Part shown: one piece after another, positions 1-9,850 of the stretch | Layout: each line of letters begins with the position of its first letter | How positions within the stretch are numbered: position 1 is the stretch's first letter | Assembly (NCBI RefSeq): GCF_030285665.1 | Contig: NZ_CP127295.1 | Span: 3,224,001-3,288,000, forward strand | Reading direction: 5' to 3' | DNA: 64,000 nt | Origin: Amycolatopsis mongoliensis | GTDB lineage: Bacteria; Actinomycetota; Actinomycetes; Mycobacteriales; Pseudonocardiaceae | Notes under the pieces: model-generated | What the model saw: only the letters and a program-made list of their open reading frames with translations | Database searches by the model: none | What the model was told of the DNA's origin: nothing | Position numbers and translations under genes: made by a program

Positions 1-579
1 ACCGTGCGCCAGGCGCTGGCCGACCTCACCGCCGAGGGCCGCCTGCACCGTGTGCAGGGCAAAGGCACCTTCGCGGCCGAGCCGAAGCTCGCGCAGCGGC
101 TGCAGTTGTCCTCCTACACCGAGGACATGCGGCGCCAAGGCCTGAAGCCGTCGTCGAAGCTGCTGGAGCTCGAGGAGCTCCCGGCCGAGGGCGATCTCGC
201 GAAACTGCTCGGAATCCGCACTGGTGCGAAAATTCTTCGCCTTCGACGTCTTCGACTCGCGGACTCGCAGCCGATGGCGCTGGAGACTTCGCACCTGCCG
301 GCGGGCCGATTCCGCGGGCTGCGCAAGCACGTCTCGGCGGGCGGTTCGTTGTACGCCGTTCTACGCGAGTACTACGGAGTGGAACTGGAACGCGCCGAAG
401 AGTCGATCGAGACGTCGCTCGCCGGCCCGGAAGAGGCGGAGATGCTCGGCGCCGACGTCGGCATGCCGGTGCTCCGGCTGACCCGGCACTCGTTCGCCAC
501 GGACGGCAAGCCGGTCGAGTACGCCCGCTCCGTCTACCGCGGCGACCGGTACAAGTTCGTCACCACGCTGCTGCCGTGA
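1..579 (+). CDS. dasR: DasR-like GntR/UTRA-family regulator (5' end missing)
   Basis: This is the C-terminal 192 residues of a GntR-family regulator of the HutC/UTRA type; the gene begins before the window. The first residues (TVRQAL, then VQGKGTF) are the end of the winged-helix DNA-binding domain. The UTRA ligand-binding domain follows from about residue 35. As I recall Streptomyces DasR, the match is close along the whole length, including SYTEDMR, the stretch IETSLA and the C-terminal [10 protein letters not shown]. DasR represses aminosugar uptake and chitin genes and is released by glucosamine 6-phosphate. The assignment as dasR is inference from this resemblance. An MFS exporter starts 39 bases downstream on the same strand. 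Two sites resembling the DasR operator occur elsewhere in the window (near 9.85 and 57.9 kb). Confidence 0.8.
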   Translation, partial: TVRQALADLTAEGRLHRVQGKGTFAAEPKLAQRLQLSSYTEDMRRQGLKPSSKLLELEELPAEGDLAKLLGIRTGAKILRLRRLRLADSQPMALETSHLPAGRFRGLRKHVSAGGSLYAVLREYYGVELERAEESIETSLAGPEEAEMLGADVGMPVLRLTRHSFATDGKPVEYARSVYRGDRYKFVTTLLP

Positions 580-618
580 GCTGTTGACGGCGATCACCGC
601 ACGCGGTGGAGTGGCGGG

Positions 619-2145
619 GTGACAGCCACTGAGGACATCGGGATCCGGTGGGGCACCCACGCCGCGCGCGGCGTACTGGCCACCACCATCCTCGGATCGG
701 GCATGGCGATGCTCGACGGCACCATCGTCAACGTCGCCCTGCCCCGCATCGGCGCCGAGCTGAACGCCTCCGTCGCCGGGCTCCAGTGGATCCTCGACGG
801 CTACCTGCTGGCGCTCGCCGCGCTCATCCTGGTCGCCGGCTCGCTCGGCGACCGGTACGGCCGGCGCCGCATGTACCTCATCGGCGTCGTCTGGTTCGGC
901 GTCGCGTCCGGGCTGTGCGCCGCCGCCGGGTCCACCGAGATGCTGGTCGCGATGCGGATCCTGCAGGGCATCGGCGGCGCGCTGCTGACACCCGGATCGC
1001 TCGCGATCCTCCAGTCGTCCTTCGCGCACGACGCCCGCGCCCGCGCGATCGGCGCCTGGTCCGGCCTCGGCGGCATCGCGGCGGCCGCCGGGCCACTGCT
1101 CGGCGGCTTCCTCGTCCAGGTCTGGTCGTGGCGGCTCGCGTTCCTCATCAACGTCCCGATCGCGGTCGCCGTCGTGCTGATGGCCCGGAAGTTCGTCCCC
1201 GAGTCCCGCGACCCGGAGGCGACCGGGCACCCGGACTTCGGCGCCGCCGCGCTCGGCGCGATCGGCCTCGCCGGGGTCACCGGCGCGCTGGTGGAGGCGC
1301 CGGCGCGCGGCATCGGCGACCCGATCGTGCTGGTCGCGGGCCTGCTGGGGATCGCCGGACTGGCCGCGTTCGTCGCCGTCCAGCGCCGCTCGGCCGAGCC
1401 GCTGGTGCCGCCGTCGCTGTTCCGCGACCGGACGTTCACCCTGGCCAACGCGCTGACCTTCGCCATGTACGCGGCGCTCGGCGGCGTGATGATGCTGCTG
1501 GTCATGCAGCTGCAGGTGTCGCTGCACTACTCGCCGACGGCGTCCGGCCTGGCCGGGCTGCCACTCACGGTGATCATGCTGCTGCTGTCGGGGCGGTCGG
1601 GCGCGCTGGCCCAGCGCATCGGCCCGCGCGCGCAGCTGGTGATCGGCCCGATCGTCGTCGGCATCGGGATGCTGCTGATGCTGCGCATCGCACCCGGCGC
1701 GTCCTATCTCGGCACGGTGCTGCCCGCGGTCGTCGTGTTCGGGCTCGGCCTGGCGACGGTCGTGGCCCCGGTGACCGCGACGGTGCTCGCCGCGGCCCCG
1801 GACCGCTTCGCCGGCGTCGCCTCCGGCGTCAACAACGCGATCGCGCGCTCGGGGGGCCTCCTGGCGGTGGCGGTGCTGCCCGCGGCGGCCGGCCTGACCG
1901 GCGAGGCGTACGCCGACCCGGTGGCGCTCACCGCGGGCTGGCGGACGGCGCTGATCATCTGCGCCGCGCTGGCGATCGCCGGCGGCCTGATCGCGCTGGG
2001 CATCCACAACGGCGTTCTCGCGCCGCCGTCCGAGCCGCGGTCCCCGGACGCGGACGAGTGCCCCCACCTGGGCGAGTGCTTCCACTGCGGCGTCGAGGGC
2101 CCGCCGACGCACGTCCGCGGCGGCTCCCCGGTGGCCGGCTCGTAA
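619..2145 (+). CDS. MFS drug exporter, DHA2 (EmrB/QacA) family
   Basis: The product is a 508-residue polytopic membrane protein, the size of 14-helix drug:proton antiporters. The first helices carry LDGTIVNVALP and WILDGYLL, typical of the DHA2 family, and the loop after the second helix has the MFS signature GDRYGRRRMY at about residues 76-85. The C-terminal tail is hydrophilic and contains the Cys/His cluster CPHLGECFHC, which is unusual for the family. The GTG start gives MTATEDIG. It follows the dasR-like gene in the same direction and may be co-transcribed with it. The substrate cannot be told from the sequence. Confidence 0.88.
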   Translation: MTATEDIGIRWGTHAARGVLATTILGSGMAMLDGTIVNVALPRIGAELNASVAGLQWILDGYLLALAALILVAGSLGDRYGRRRMYLIGVVWFGVASGLCAAAGSTEMLVAMRILQGIGGALLTPGSLAILQSSFAHDARARAIGAWSGLGGIAAAAGPLLGGFLVQVWSWRLAFLINVPIAVAVVLMARKFVPESRDPEATGHPDFGAAALGAIGLAGVTGALVEAPARGIGDPIVLVAGLLGIAGLAAFVAVQRRSAEPLVPPSLFRDRTFTLANALTFAMYAALGGVMMLLVMQLQVSLHYSPTASGLAGLPLTVIMLLLSGRSGALAQRIGPRAQLVIGPIVVGIGMLLMLRIAPGASYLGTVLPAVVVFGLGLATVVAPVTATVLAAAPDRFAGVASGVNNAIARSGGLLAVAVLPAAAGLTGEAYADPVALTAGWRTALIICAALAIAGGLIALGIHNGVLAPPSEPRSPDADECPHLGECFHCGVEGPPTHVRGGSPVAGS

Positions 2146-2146
2146 A

Positions 2147-2231
2147 GCGCCCCAATGTGGCGTTGGTTGCGTCCCACGCACCGAACGCCACATTGGGTGC
2201 GTCTGACGCACCGAACGCCACATTGGGGCGC
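2147..2231. repeat. Palindromic and direct repeat cluster at a convergent gene end
   Basis: A word of about 22 bases (ACGCACCGAACGCCACATTG and extension) occurs at 2176-2197 and 2206-2227, and its reverse complement lies at 2147-2172 with one internal difference. The element fills the gap between two convergent genes and can fold into a long hairpin, so it may act as a bidirectional terminator. There is no clear T-tract. Confidence 0.7.
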
Positions 2232-2242
2232 TCGGGGCCCGC

Positions 2243-3196
2243 TCAGCCCGCCGCGAGGATCTCGGCGAACAGCGCCGGGTCGGCGTTGCCGCCCGAGACG
2301 AGGGCGACCGTGCGCCCGGCCGGCAGCTCGCCGGCGTGGAACAGGTACGCCGCCGTCGCCACCGCGCCGCTGGGCTCGGCGACCAGCCGGGCCTTCCGGG
2401 CGAGCGTGCGCATGGCCTCGCGGATCTCGTCCTCGGAGACCGTGACCATGGCGTCGACGACCTGCTTCAGGTGCGCGAAGGTCAGCTCGGACGGCTGGGC
2501 GCGCAGGCCGTCGGCGATCGTCCGGGCGCGGTCGGCCTGCGGCCAGTCGACCTGGCGGCCCAGGCGCAGCCCCTCCGCCGTGTCGCCGGCCAGCGCCGGC
2601 TCGACGCCGATGACCTTCGCCCGCGGGCAGCGCGCCTTGATCGCGGTGCCGACGCCGGAGGCCAGCCCGCCGCCGCTGACGGGCACCAGCACGACCTCGA
2701 CGTCGGGGAGGTCTTCGGCGATCTCGAGGCCCGCGGTGCCCTGCCCGGCGATGATGGCCGCGTCGTCGTAGGGCGGGACGAGGGTCAGCCCGCGTTCGGC
2801 GGCCAGTTCGCGCGCTTTCCCCTCGTGTTCGCCGATGGGCACCTCGATCACCTCCGCGCCGTACGCGCGGGTGGCTTCGACCTTGATCCGCGGCGCGACG
2901 TCCGGCACGACGATCACCGCGGGCACGCCGTACTGCTGCGCGGCGTAGGCGACCGCCTGCGCGTGGTTGCCGCTCGAGTAGGCGATGACGCCGCGGGAGC
3001 GCCGCTCCTCGTCGAGGGCGCCGATCGCGTTGAACGCCCCGCGCACCTTGAACGCGCCGACCGGTTGCAGGCTTTCGGGTTTGAGCCACAGGGTTCCGCG
3101 GGGATCCCACGTCTGGAGCAACAGGGGCGTGCGCACGGCGACACCTTGGACGCGCTTCGCGGCGGCCTCGATGTCAGAGATCGTCACCAGTTCCAT
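2243..3196 (-). CDS. PLP-dependent threonine/serine dehydratase
   Basis: The 317-residue product belongs to fold-type II pyridoxal-phosphate enzymes of the threonine/serine dehydratase and racemase group. The Schiff-base lysine is Lys50 in GAFKVRGAFNA. The substrate loop SSGNHAQ follows at about 74-80, and the phosphate-binding loop SGGGLASG is near the middle. There is no C-terminal ACT domain, so this is the short catabolic type rather than the isoleucine-regulated IlvA. The family deaminates threonine or serine to 2-oxobutyrate or pyruvate, or racemises serine; which applies here is open. It is divergent from the next gene, with a palindrome in the shared promoter region. Confidence 0.85.
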   Translation of the reverse strand: MELVTISDIEAAAKRVQGVAVRTPLLLQTWDPRGTLWLKPESLQPVGAFKVRGAFNAIGALDEERRSRGVIAYSSGNHAQAVAYAAQQYGVPAVIVVPDVAPRIKVEATRAYGAEVIEVPIGEHEGKARELAAERGLTLVPPYDDAAIIAGQGTAGLEIAEDLPDVEVVLVPVSGGGLASGVGTAIKARCPRAKVIGVEPALAGDTAEGLRLGRQVDWPQADRARTIADGLRAQPSELTFAHLKQVVDAMVTVSEDEIREAMRTLARKARLVAEPSGAVATAAYLFHAGELPAGRTVALVSGGNADPALFAEILAAG

Positions 3197-3229
3197 GTGC
3201 CGAGTATGTCAAGAAAATGTTCGAACAGC

Positions 3230-3248
3230 ACTGTCTATTATGGACAGT
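3230..3248. promoter_or_regulatory. Palindrome in divergent promoter region
   Basis: The arms ACTGTC and GACAGT flank TATTATG, and TGTTCGAACA lies just before it at 3219-3228. The site sits between the dehydratase gene and the divergent membrane-protein gene. It looks like an operator or promoter element. The regulator is unknown. Confidence 0.45.
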
Positions 3249-3342
3249 CAGAGTGGTCCTTCTCACGTCGCGGCAACGCGGGGAGTTCCTCGCGCGCCCT
3301 ACACGTTGGACACGGGAGAAGACTTACTACCGGATCGGGATC

Positions 3343-4083
3343 ATGAGCAAGGAGAACGCAGCGGCTTCCGAAGCGAAGGAAGAAAAGTCGGGTCTGCGCA
3401 TCGCGCAGGTGATGGCGGCGGCGCTGGCGGCGGTGACGGCTGCGCTGCTGGGGTCGACACTCGGCGTGGCCGGGACCGTCGCCGGCGCGGGCGTGGCGAG
3501 TGTGATCACGACGGTCGGCGGCGAGCTCTACCTGCGCTCGCTGCAGCGCACCCGTGCGGCGGCGCTCAAGGCGCGCCAGCTGGCGGCGTCCGGCATCCGC
3601 CGGCGCGGGGGGACCGGAGCCGGCGCGGAGGTGGCGCTGGCCGAGCAGCCGACGGTCCAGCTGCCCAAGCCCGGGGAAGACCCGGAAGCGCCCTCGCGGC
3701 TGCGGAAGCTGCGCTGGCCGTTGATCATCGGCACAAGCGTGGCGGCGTTCGCGGTGGCGATCCTGGCGATAGTCGGGTTCGAGTCGGCGACGGGCACCCA
3801 GATCGGCGGCGGCACGGGATCGAGCATCGGCAAGATCTTCGGCAGCGGCGGTGGCCACCCGGACACGACGCCGTCGACAACGCCTTCGACCAGCAGCACG
3901 AACGACACCCAGGAGTCGCCGACGAACACCCCGTCGACGACCACGGAGACGACCGCCCCGCCGACGACCTCGACGGGATCCCCGACGACCACACCGACGA
4001 CACCGAGCACGACGGCCCAGCAGCCGACGACGTCGGCGGCCCCGCCGACCAGCCAGGGCGCGGCTGCCACCCCGACCCCGTAA
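3343..4083 (+). CDS. Membrane protein with Ser/Thr/Pro-rich extracellular tail, unknown function
   Basis: I do not recognise a named family. The ATG at 3343 gives 246 residues; longer open sequence upstream is rejected because it would run through the divergent promoter region. A charged N-terminus is followed by a Gly/Ala-rich hydrophobic stretch at about 17-60. A positively charged linker leads to a clear membrane helix at about 125-147 (LIIGTSVAAFAVAILAIVGF). The last 90 residues are almost only Thr, Ser, Pro and Gly, typical of a wall-spanning tail in actinomycetes. A cell-envelope role is likely but unproven. Confidence 0.7.
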   Translation: MSKENAAASEAKEEKSGLRIAQVMAAALAAVTAALLGSTLGVAGTVAGAGVASVITTVGGELYLRSLQRTRAAALKARQLAASGIRRRGGTGAGAEVALAEQPTVQLPKPGEDPEAPSRLRKLRWPLIIGTSVAAFAVAILAIVGFESATGTQIGGGTGSSIGKIFGSGGGHPDTTPSTTPSTSSTNDTQESPTNTPSTTTETTAPPTTSTGSPTTTPTTPSTTAQQPTTSAAPPTSQGAAATPTP

Positions 4084-4085
4084 AG

Positions 4086-4136
4086 CCGTGAAGGACTCCT
4101 TACCGGCCATAAGAGCCGGTAAGGAGTCCTTCACGG
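4086..4136. terminator. 22-bp stem palindrome between convergent genes
   Basis: The arms CCGTGAAGGACTCCTTACCGGC and its complement are perfect over 22 bp and flank the loop CATAAGA. The hairpin starts 2 bases after the membrane-protein stop and ends 4 bases before the thiE stop. It is probably a bidirectional terminator. The same element recurs in opposite orientation at 18866-18924. Confidence 0.75.
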
Positions 4137-4139
4137 ACT

Positions 4140-4799
4140 TCAGGACAGGGGGGCGCGCAGGTCCCGGGCAGCGGCCTCGGGGTCCTCGGCCTCGGTGATC
4201 GCCCGGACCACCACGATCCGCGAGGCCCCCGCGTCGAGGACCTCCGGGAGCCGCGACCCGTCGATGCCGCCGATCGCGAACCACGGCCGTGAGACGGCCG
4301 AAGCAGTGACGGCACGCACCAGATCCAACCCCGGCGCCGACCGGCCGGGCTTCGTCGGGGTCGGCCAGCACGGGCCCGTGCAGAAGTAGTCCACCCCCGG
4401 CTCCGAAGCCGCCGCGAGAGCCTGGTCAAGAGAGTGCGTCGAGCGGCCGATCACCACGTCGTCGCCGAGGATGCGGCGGGCCAGCGGCACCGGGATGTCG
4501 TCCTGGCCCAAGTGGAGGACGTCCGCACCCACCGCGAGCGCCACGTCCGCCCGGTCGTTCACCGACAGCAGTGCTCCGTGCCGCGCGCACGCCTCGGCCA
4601 GCACCTCCAGCGCCGCGATCTCTCCCGCGGCTTCCAAGGCGCCGGTCTTGTCGCGCAGCTGGATGATGTCGACGCCGCCGGCCAAGGCCGCGTCGGCAAA
4701 TGCGGCCAGGTCGCCGCGGTCCGTGCGGGCGTCGGTGCACAGGTACAGGCGCGCGGCGTCGAGCCGGGCGCGGATCTTGTCACCGGAGAGGGCGGGCAT
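4140..4799 (-). CDS. thiE: Thiamine-phosphate synthase
   Basis: The 219-residue TIM-barrel product couples HMP pyrophosphate with thiazole phosphate (or its carboxylate) to form thiamine phosphate. The strand motifs [32 protein letters not shown] and WFAIGGID are those of ThiE, including the phosphate-binding loop near the C-terminus. The ATG at 4799 (MPALSGDK) was chosen because sequence further upstream enters the thiO promoter region. The gene is transcribed away from thiO-thiS-thiG and has no riboswitch of its own, as in the mycobacterial arrangement Rv0414c/Rv0415. Confidence 0.93.
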   Translation of the reverse strand: MPALSGDKIRARLDAARLYLCTDARTDRGDLAAFADAALAGGVDIIQLRDKTGALEAAGEIAALEVLAEACARHGALLSVNDRADVALAVGADVLHLGQDDIPVPLARRILGDDVVIGRSTHSLDQALAAASEPGVDYFCTGPCWPTPTKPGRSAPGLDLVRAVTASAVSRPWFAIGGIDGSRLPEVLDAGASRIVVVRAITEAEDPEAAARDLRAPLS

Positions 4800-4900
4800 A
4801 GCGGCGACCGTACCCCGCGCGTTGCTGATCCGACCAAAAGCAGGCCGGCCGTCGAGCGGTACGTGACGTTGCCGCGAAAGCCATCCGGCCGTGACTGCGG

Positions 4901-4930
4901 TTGGATTATCAGCTAACGGCACAGTAGGGT
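4901..4930 (+). promoter_or_regulatory. Candidate sigma70-type promoter of the thiO operon
   Basis: TTGGAT at 4901-4906 and TAGGGT at 4925-4930 are 18 bases apart and lie just before the TPP riboswitch. This places a start site shortly before the aptamer, as needed. It is a by-eye match only. Confidence 0.45.
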
Positions 4931-4938
4931 GGACGCGT

Positions 4939-5026
4939 CCGCACGGGAGCCCGAGGGACGGGCTGAGAGGGAGCTGCCGCTCCGACCGTGGAACCTGATC
5001 CGGGTCATGCCGGCGCAGGGAGCGTG
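4939..5026 (+). promoter_or_regulatory. TPP riboswitch upstream of thiO-thiS-thiG
   Basis: The conserved thi-box parts are present in order: GCACGGGAGCCC, GGGCTGAGAGGG, then ACCGTGGAACCTGATC and CGGGTCATGCCGGCGCAGGGAG. These form the TPP aptamer. The final AGGGAG is also the best ribosome binding site for thiO, 10 bases before its ATG. Ligand binding could therefore block translation directly, which is the usual mode in high-GC bacteria. Confidence 0.93.
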
Positions 5027-5032
5027 ATTCCC

Positions 5033-6108
5033 ATGACGAACACCTTGGCCGTCGTCGGCGGCGGCGTGATCGGCCTGTCCGCGGCCTGGCGAGCGGCACG
5101 AACCGGCCGCGAAGTCACCCTCTACGACCCTGAACCCGTCCGCGGCGGCGCGTCCTGGCTGGCCGGCGGCATGCTCGCCCCGGTCACCGAGGCCTGGCCG
5201 GGCGAGGAGGACGTCCTCACCCTGGGCGAGGAGTCGCTGCGCCGCTGGCCCGGCTTCGCGAGCGACCTCACCCGGGAAGGCATCGACCCCGGCCTGGCCG
5301 GGCACGGCACGCTCGTCGTCGCGTTCGACAGCGCCGACGCCGGTCACCTCGACATCCTCGCCGGTCACCTGCACGCGATCGGCCGCGCGGCCGAACGCCT
5401 CACCGGCCGGGAGGCCAAGCGGCTCGAACCCGGCGTCGGATCCGTCCGAAGTGGACTCCACGTGCCCGGCGACCTGGCCGTGGACAACCGCAAACTGCTC
5501 AACGCCCTCTACGCGGCCTGTCAGAAGCGAGACGTCCGGTTCGTCCGCGAACGCGTCGAACGCATCCCGGACGCCGACGCCGTCGTGCTCGCCGCCGGCG
5601 CCTGGACCGGGCGGCTGCACCCGCAGCTCGCGGACGCCGTGCGGCCGCTCAAGGGCGAGATCCTGCGCCTGAAACCCCGCCGCGGCTGCCTGCCGCCGCC
5701 GGCGCACACGGTCCGGGCCGTCGTCGAGGGCCGGCCGATCTACCTCGTCCCGCGCGGCGACCAGGAGCTCGTGCTGGGCGCGACGCAGTACGAGGCGGGC
5801 TTCGACCAGGCCGTCACCGCCCGTGGCGTCCGCGAGCTGATCGAGGGCGCCGAACGCGTCTTCCCCGCGATCACCGAGTACGAGCTCGTCGAGACCGCTG
5901 CGGGCCTGCGAGCCGGCAGCCGCGACGTGCTCCCGTACGTCGGTGTCCTCGACGACGGCGTCTTCGCCGCCACCGGCCACCACCGCAACGGCCTGCTGAT
6001 GGCCCCCGTGACCGCGGACGCCGTGGTCGCCTGGCTCGAGGGCGAGAAGCCGCCCGAAGGCGTCGAAGCGGCTTCGCCCGCCCGCCTGCACCAGAAGGAG
6101 CACGTGTG

Positions 6109-6109
<1 letters not shown>
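5033..6109 (+). CDS. thiO: Glycine oxidase ThiO
   Basis: This FAD-dependent oxidase of 358 residues oxidises glycine to iminoacetate (dehydroglycine) for thiazole synthesis in aerobic bacteria. The N-terminus has the dinucleotide-binding motif [13 protein letters not shown] at residues 7-19. [12 protein letters not shown] follows, and the C-terminal FAD contact region includes [13 protein letters not shown]. The ATG at 5033 is chosen because earlier in-frame starts lie inside the TPP aptamer. The stop overlaps the thiS start (TGATG), so thiO, thiS and thiG are translated as a coupled set under the riboswitch. Confidence 0.94.
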
Positions 6110-7069
<960 letters not shown>

Positions 7070-7167
7070 ACCCGGGTGGCTTAACGCCGAACGCGCACTG
7101 CGAACCCGTAAGGTTGACGGCACTTTCCGGCGCACCCGCGCACGCGTGAGGCAAGAAGGAGCCAGCC

Positions 7168-7599
7168 GTGACGAGCACATCGGTCCAGGACGTCTCGGGC
7201 AGGTTGTACCTCGCCGTCGGCAGGCTGTCCCGGTCACTGCGGCAGGCCGGTGTGCCCGGCCCGGGCCACGGCGCCATCTCGGCCCTCGCGACGCTGGTCA
7301 TCTCCGGCCAGCTGCGCCTCGGCGACCTCGCCGCGAAGGAGGGCGTCGCCGCGGCGACCATGTCGCGGATCATCGCGTCCCTGGTCGAGGCCGGGTACGT
7401 CAGCCGTGAGTCCGACCCGGTCGACCGCCGGGCGTGGCTGGCGAAGGCGACCGAAGAGGGCGAGCGGCTCGTCTCCGGCGTCCGGTCGACGCGGGTGCAG
7501 GAGCTGAACCGGCGCCTCGACCGCCTGTCGCCCGAGCACCGCGAAGCCCTGACGACGGCGCTCCCGGCGCTCGAAGCGCTGATCGCCGACGAGGGTTAG
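7168..7599 (+). CDS. MarR-family transcriptional regulator
   Basis: The 143-residue product has the MarR winged-helix layout. The recognition helix region is AATMSRIIASLVEAGYV at about residues 53-69, and the wing contains RESDPVDRRAWLAKAT, with the conserved Asp and Arg residues. Dimerisation helices lie at both ends. The GTG start is preceded by AAGGAG. The stop overlaps the end of the convergent lipoprotein gene by 4 bases. No obvious target gene is adjacent, so the ligand and regulon are unknown. Confidence 0.85.
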   Translation: MTSTSVQDVSGRLYLAVGRLSRSLRQAGVPGPGHGAISALATLVISGQLRLGDLAAKEGVAAATMSRIIASLVEAGYVSRESDPVDRRAWLAKATEEGERLVSGVRSTRVQELNRRLDRLSPEHREALTTALPALEALIADEG

Positions 7600-8144
7600 T
7601 CCTCCGGCGGCAAGTCCCATTCGGTCAGCAGGCGGTTGCCCTCGCGGCGCCTGCGTGGCCGCCTGATCAGCCAAACCACGGCGATGACGACGAGGGCCGC
7701 CACCACCAGGCCGGCCACGACCACACCCACGGCGGTCCACGCGGAGACGTCCGGGTCGCTCTTGACGACCGTCTCGGACTGCCGGGCCACCGGATGGGCG
7801 GGAATGCCGGCGGCGCCGGAAATCGTGTCGCCCGGTTCGAGCAGCTTCGTGTCGTCGACGAAGTCCGCCAAACTCGGGTACCCCGCGCCGTCGGGTGCCA
7901 CCAGCAGGCAGTCGCGAGTTCCGGGTTTGCAGGCGATGACCAGGTCGACGACGCTGACGTCGCCGTTCTTCGCCTGCTTCCTCAGTACGTTGATGTGGGA
8001 AACGTCGGCGTCCTTGCCGGCGAAGCCCTCGACGGTGCCGATGATGGCGTCGGCCGAGGGGCGCCCCGTGGACGCCGATTCCGGCCCGCAACCGGCGAGG
8101 ACGACGGCCAGGAACGCGAGAACGACGGCGGGGCGTACGGGCAT
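7596..8144 (-). CDS. Lipoprotein with C-terminal membrane helix, partner of the ion channel gene
   Basis: The 182-residue protein starts with a short signal and lipobox (VVLAGC, Cys19) and has a second membrane helix at about 137-160 followed by RRPRRRRE. The globular part between them would lie outside and contains two cysteines (IACKPGTRDCLL) that could pair. I know no family for it. Its start abuts the stop of the voltage-gated channel gene with no gap, so the two are very likely co-translated. A role as an accessory or sensor subunit for the channel is a guess from position. Confidence 0.7.
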   Translation of the reverse strand: MPVRPAVVLAFLAVVLAGCGPESASTGRPSADAIIGTVEGFAGKDADVSHINVLRKQAKNGDVSVVDLVIACKPGTRDCLLVAPDGAGYPSLADFVDDTKLLEPGDTISGAAGIPAHPVARQSETVVKSDPDVSAWTAVGVVVAGLVVAALVVIAVVWLIRRPRRRREGNRLLTEWDLPPED

Positions 8145-8948
8145 CTAAGCCGCCTTCTGTCGCAGTTCGGCCAGCTCCGCGCGAAGCGCACGAAGCTCGT
8201 CCAGGATCTCCTGGTTCGCGGCGGCCTGGGTTTCGGCCTGCTTCGCCTCTTCCTCGCGGATGTCCTGGCGCAGCTCGTCCTCCATGCCGCTGACCACGAC
8301 GGCGATGAAGAGGTTCAGCACCGCGAAGCTCGACACCAGGATGTACACGACGAAGAAGATCCACGCCATCGGCGCCTGGACCATGATCTCCTTCGCGATG
8401 TCCGGCCACGCTTCGCCGGTCATCACCTGGAACAGCGTGAACAGCGACGTGCCGAGGTCGCCGAAGTTCTCCGGCGAGATGACGCCGAACAGCTTTGTCG
8501 CCATGACTCCCGCGACGAAGATGATCAGCGCGAGCAGCGCGGCGATCGACGCCATGCCGGGGATCGCCGCGAGCAGCCCGGAGACGACCTTGCGCATCGA
8601 CGGCACGACCGAGATCAGCCGCAGGACCCGCAGCACGCGCAACGACCGCAGGACGGCGAACGGCCCGGTCGCCGGGATCACCGCGATGCCGACGACCAGC
8701 AGGTCGAAGACGTTCCAGTTGTCGCGGAAGAAGCCGCCGCGGTAGGCGTAGAACTTCGCGAGCAGCTCGGCGACGAAGATGCCCAGCGCGATGTGGTCGA
8801 GGGTGTGCAGGAGCCCGCCGAACCCGTCCATCAAGGACGTCGACGTCTCCATGCCGAGCGTGGTCGCGTTGAAGACGATCACGGCGATGATGAAGTTCTG
8901 GAAGCGGCGGTCCTCGAGGACCTTCGCCACCCGCTCGCGCCCGGTCAA
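8145..8948 (-). CDS. Voltage-gated ion channel, NaChBac-like single-repeat type
   Basis: The 267-residue protein has the six-helix layout of bacterial voltage-gated sodium channels. The voltage sensor S4 lies at about 98-121, with arginines every third residue (LRSLRVLRVLRLI). The pore loop contains TGEAWPD at 177-183, where NaChBac-type channels carry T-x-E-S-W; Glu179 is the expected filter ring. S6 at about 196-220 is followed by an acidic, heptad-like C-terminal coiled coil from about 225 to the end, typical for tetramer assembly. Sodium is the likely ion, though the filter is atypical. The lipoprotein gene follows directly. Confidence 0.85.
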   Translation of the reverse strand: MTGRERVAKVLEDRRFQNFIIAVIVFNATTLGMETSTSLMDGFGGLLHTLDHIALGIFVAELLAKFYAYRGGFFRDNWNVFDLLVVGIAVIPATGPFAVLRSLRVLRVLRLISVVPSMRKVVSGLLAAIPGMASIAALLALIIFVAGVMATKLFGVISPENFGDLGTSLFTLFQVMTGEAWPDIAKEIMVQAPMAWIFFVVYILVSSFAVLNLFIAVVVSGMEDELRQDIREEEAKQAETQAAANQEILDELRALRAELAELRQKAA

Positions 8949-9007
8949 GGCCGTCCCCCGCTCAGTTCAAGGAAAAGTAAACGCAGGGATGGTAACCGGG
9001 CCGGTAC

Positions 9008-9835
9008 TCAGCGCTCCTCGGGTGCCAGCCGCCAGAAGGCGGAGACCGGGCCGACCTTGGCGCCCATCGGGTAGGCGTGCTCGACGGCGTGGGAGACGAA
9101 CCACTTGCCGTACCGCGCCGCCTCCACCACGGACATCCCCTTGGCCAGGCCCGCCGTCAGCGCCGAGGCCATCGTGTCGCCCGCGCCGTGCGTGTGCGGC
9201 GTCGCGTAGCGCTGTCCGGGCAGCTCCACGAACGTCGACCCGTCGAACAGCAGGTCCACGCACTCCGGGTCGGCCTGCAGGTGGCCGCTCTTCACGAGGA
9301 CGTAGCGAGGGCCCATCCGGTGGAGCACCACGGCCGCGGTGTGCATGCCTTCGCGGTCCTTGACGGTCATGCCGGTGAGGAGCCGGACCTCGTCCAGGTT
9401 CGGGGTGAGCACCGTCGCGCGGGGGAGCAGCTCGTCGCGCAGGGCGTGCAGGCCGGCGTCGTCGAACAGCGGGTGGCCGTGCATCGACGCCGCGACCGGG
9501 TCGACGACGAACGGGATTTCCTCGTCGCGGCCGATCCCGGCCCGGTCGCACGCGGCGGCGACGGCGTGGATGATCTCGGCCGACGCCAGCATGCCCGTTT
9601 TGGCCGCGCCGACGCCCATGTCCGCCGCGACCGCCTCGATCTGCCCGGCCACGATGTGCGGCGGCAGGTCGGCGCGGTCGTGCACGCCGAGGGTGTTCTG
9701 CACGGTGACGGCGGTGACCGCGACCAGGCCGTGCACGCCGCAGGTCAGGAACGTGCGCAGGTCCGCCTGCAGGCCGGCGGCGCCGCCGGAGTCCGACCCC
9801 GCGATGGTGAGCGCGGAGGGAGGGCTCGTCGTCAT
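9008..9835 (-). CDS. thiD: HMP / HMP-phosphate kinase ThiD, stand-alone copy
   Basis: The 275-residue ribokinase-fold enzyme phosphorylates hydroxymethylpyrimidine and its phosphate. It begins ALTIAGSDSGG at about residue 8, has VVDPVAASMHGH and LTPNLDEVRLLTG in the middle, and ends with VGPVSAFW. The catalytic loop is HGAGDTMAS; enterobacterial ThiD has Cys where this has Asp. The ATG at 9835 is supported by the family N-terminus. It is a paralogue of the thiC-linked copy at 12.4-13.2 kb and has no TPP riboswitch. A DasR-like site lies 16 bases before the start. It may act in HMP salvage rather than synthesis (inference). Confidence 0.85.
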   Translation of the reverse strand: MTTSPPSALTIAGSDSGGAAGLQADLRTFLTCGVHGLVAVTAVTVQNTLGVHDRADLPPHIVAGQIEAVAADMGVGAAKTGMLASAEIIHAVAAACDRAGIGRDEEIPFVVDPVAASMHGHPLFDDAGLHALRDELLPRATVLTPNLDEVRLLTGMTVKDREGMHTAAVVLHRMGPRYVLVKSGHLQADPECVDLLFDGSTFVELPGQRYATPHTHGAGDTMASALTAGLAKGMSVVEAARYGKWFVSHAVEHAYPMGAKVGPVSAFWRLAPEER

Positions 9836-9850
9836 GGTCTTCCCGACTTC

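Noticed and set aside
361..2223. Very long open frames opposite or across the MFS gene (also at 648-2771 and many other places)
   Set aside because: They are Arg/Pro/Gly-rich, have no family motifs and arise from the high GC content in frames shadowing real genes.
4988..5032. Earlier start for thiO inside the leader
   Set aside because: It would lie within the conserved core of the TPP riboswitch.
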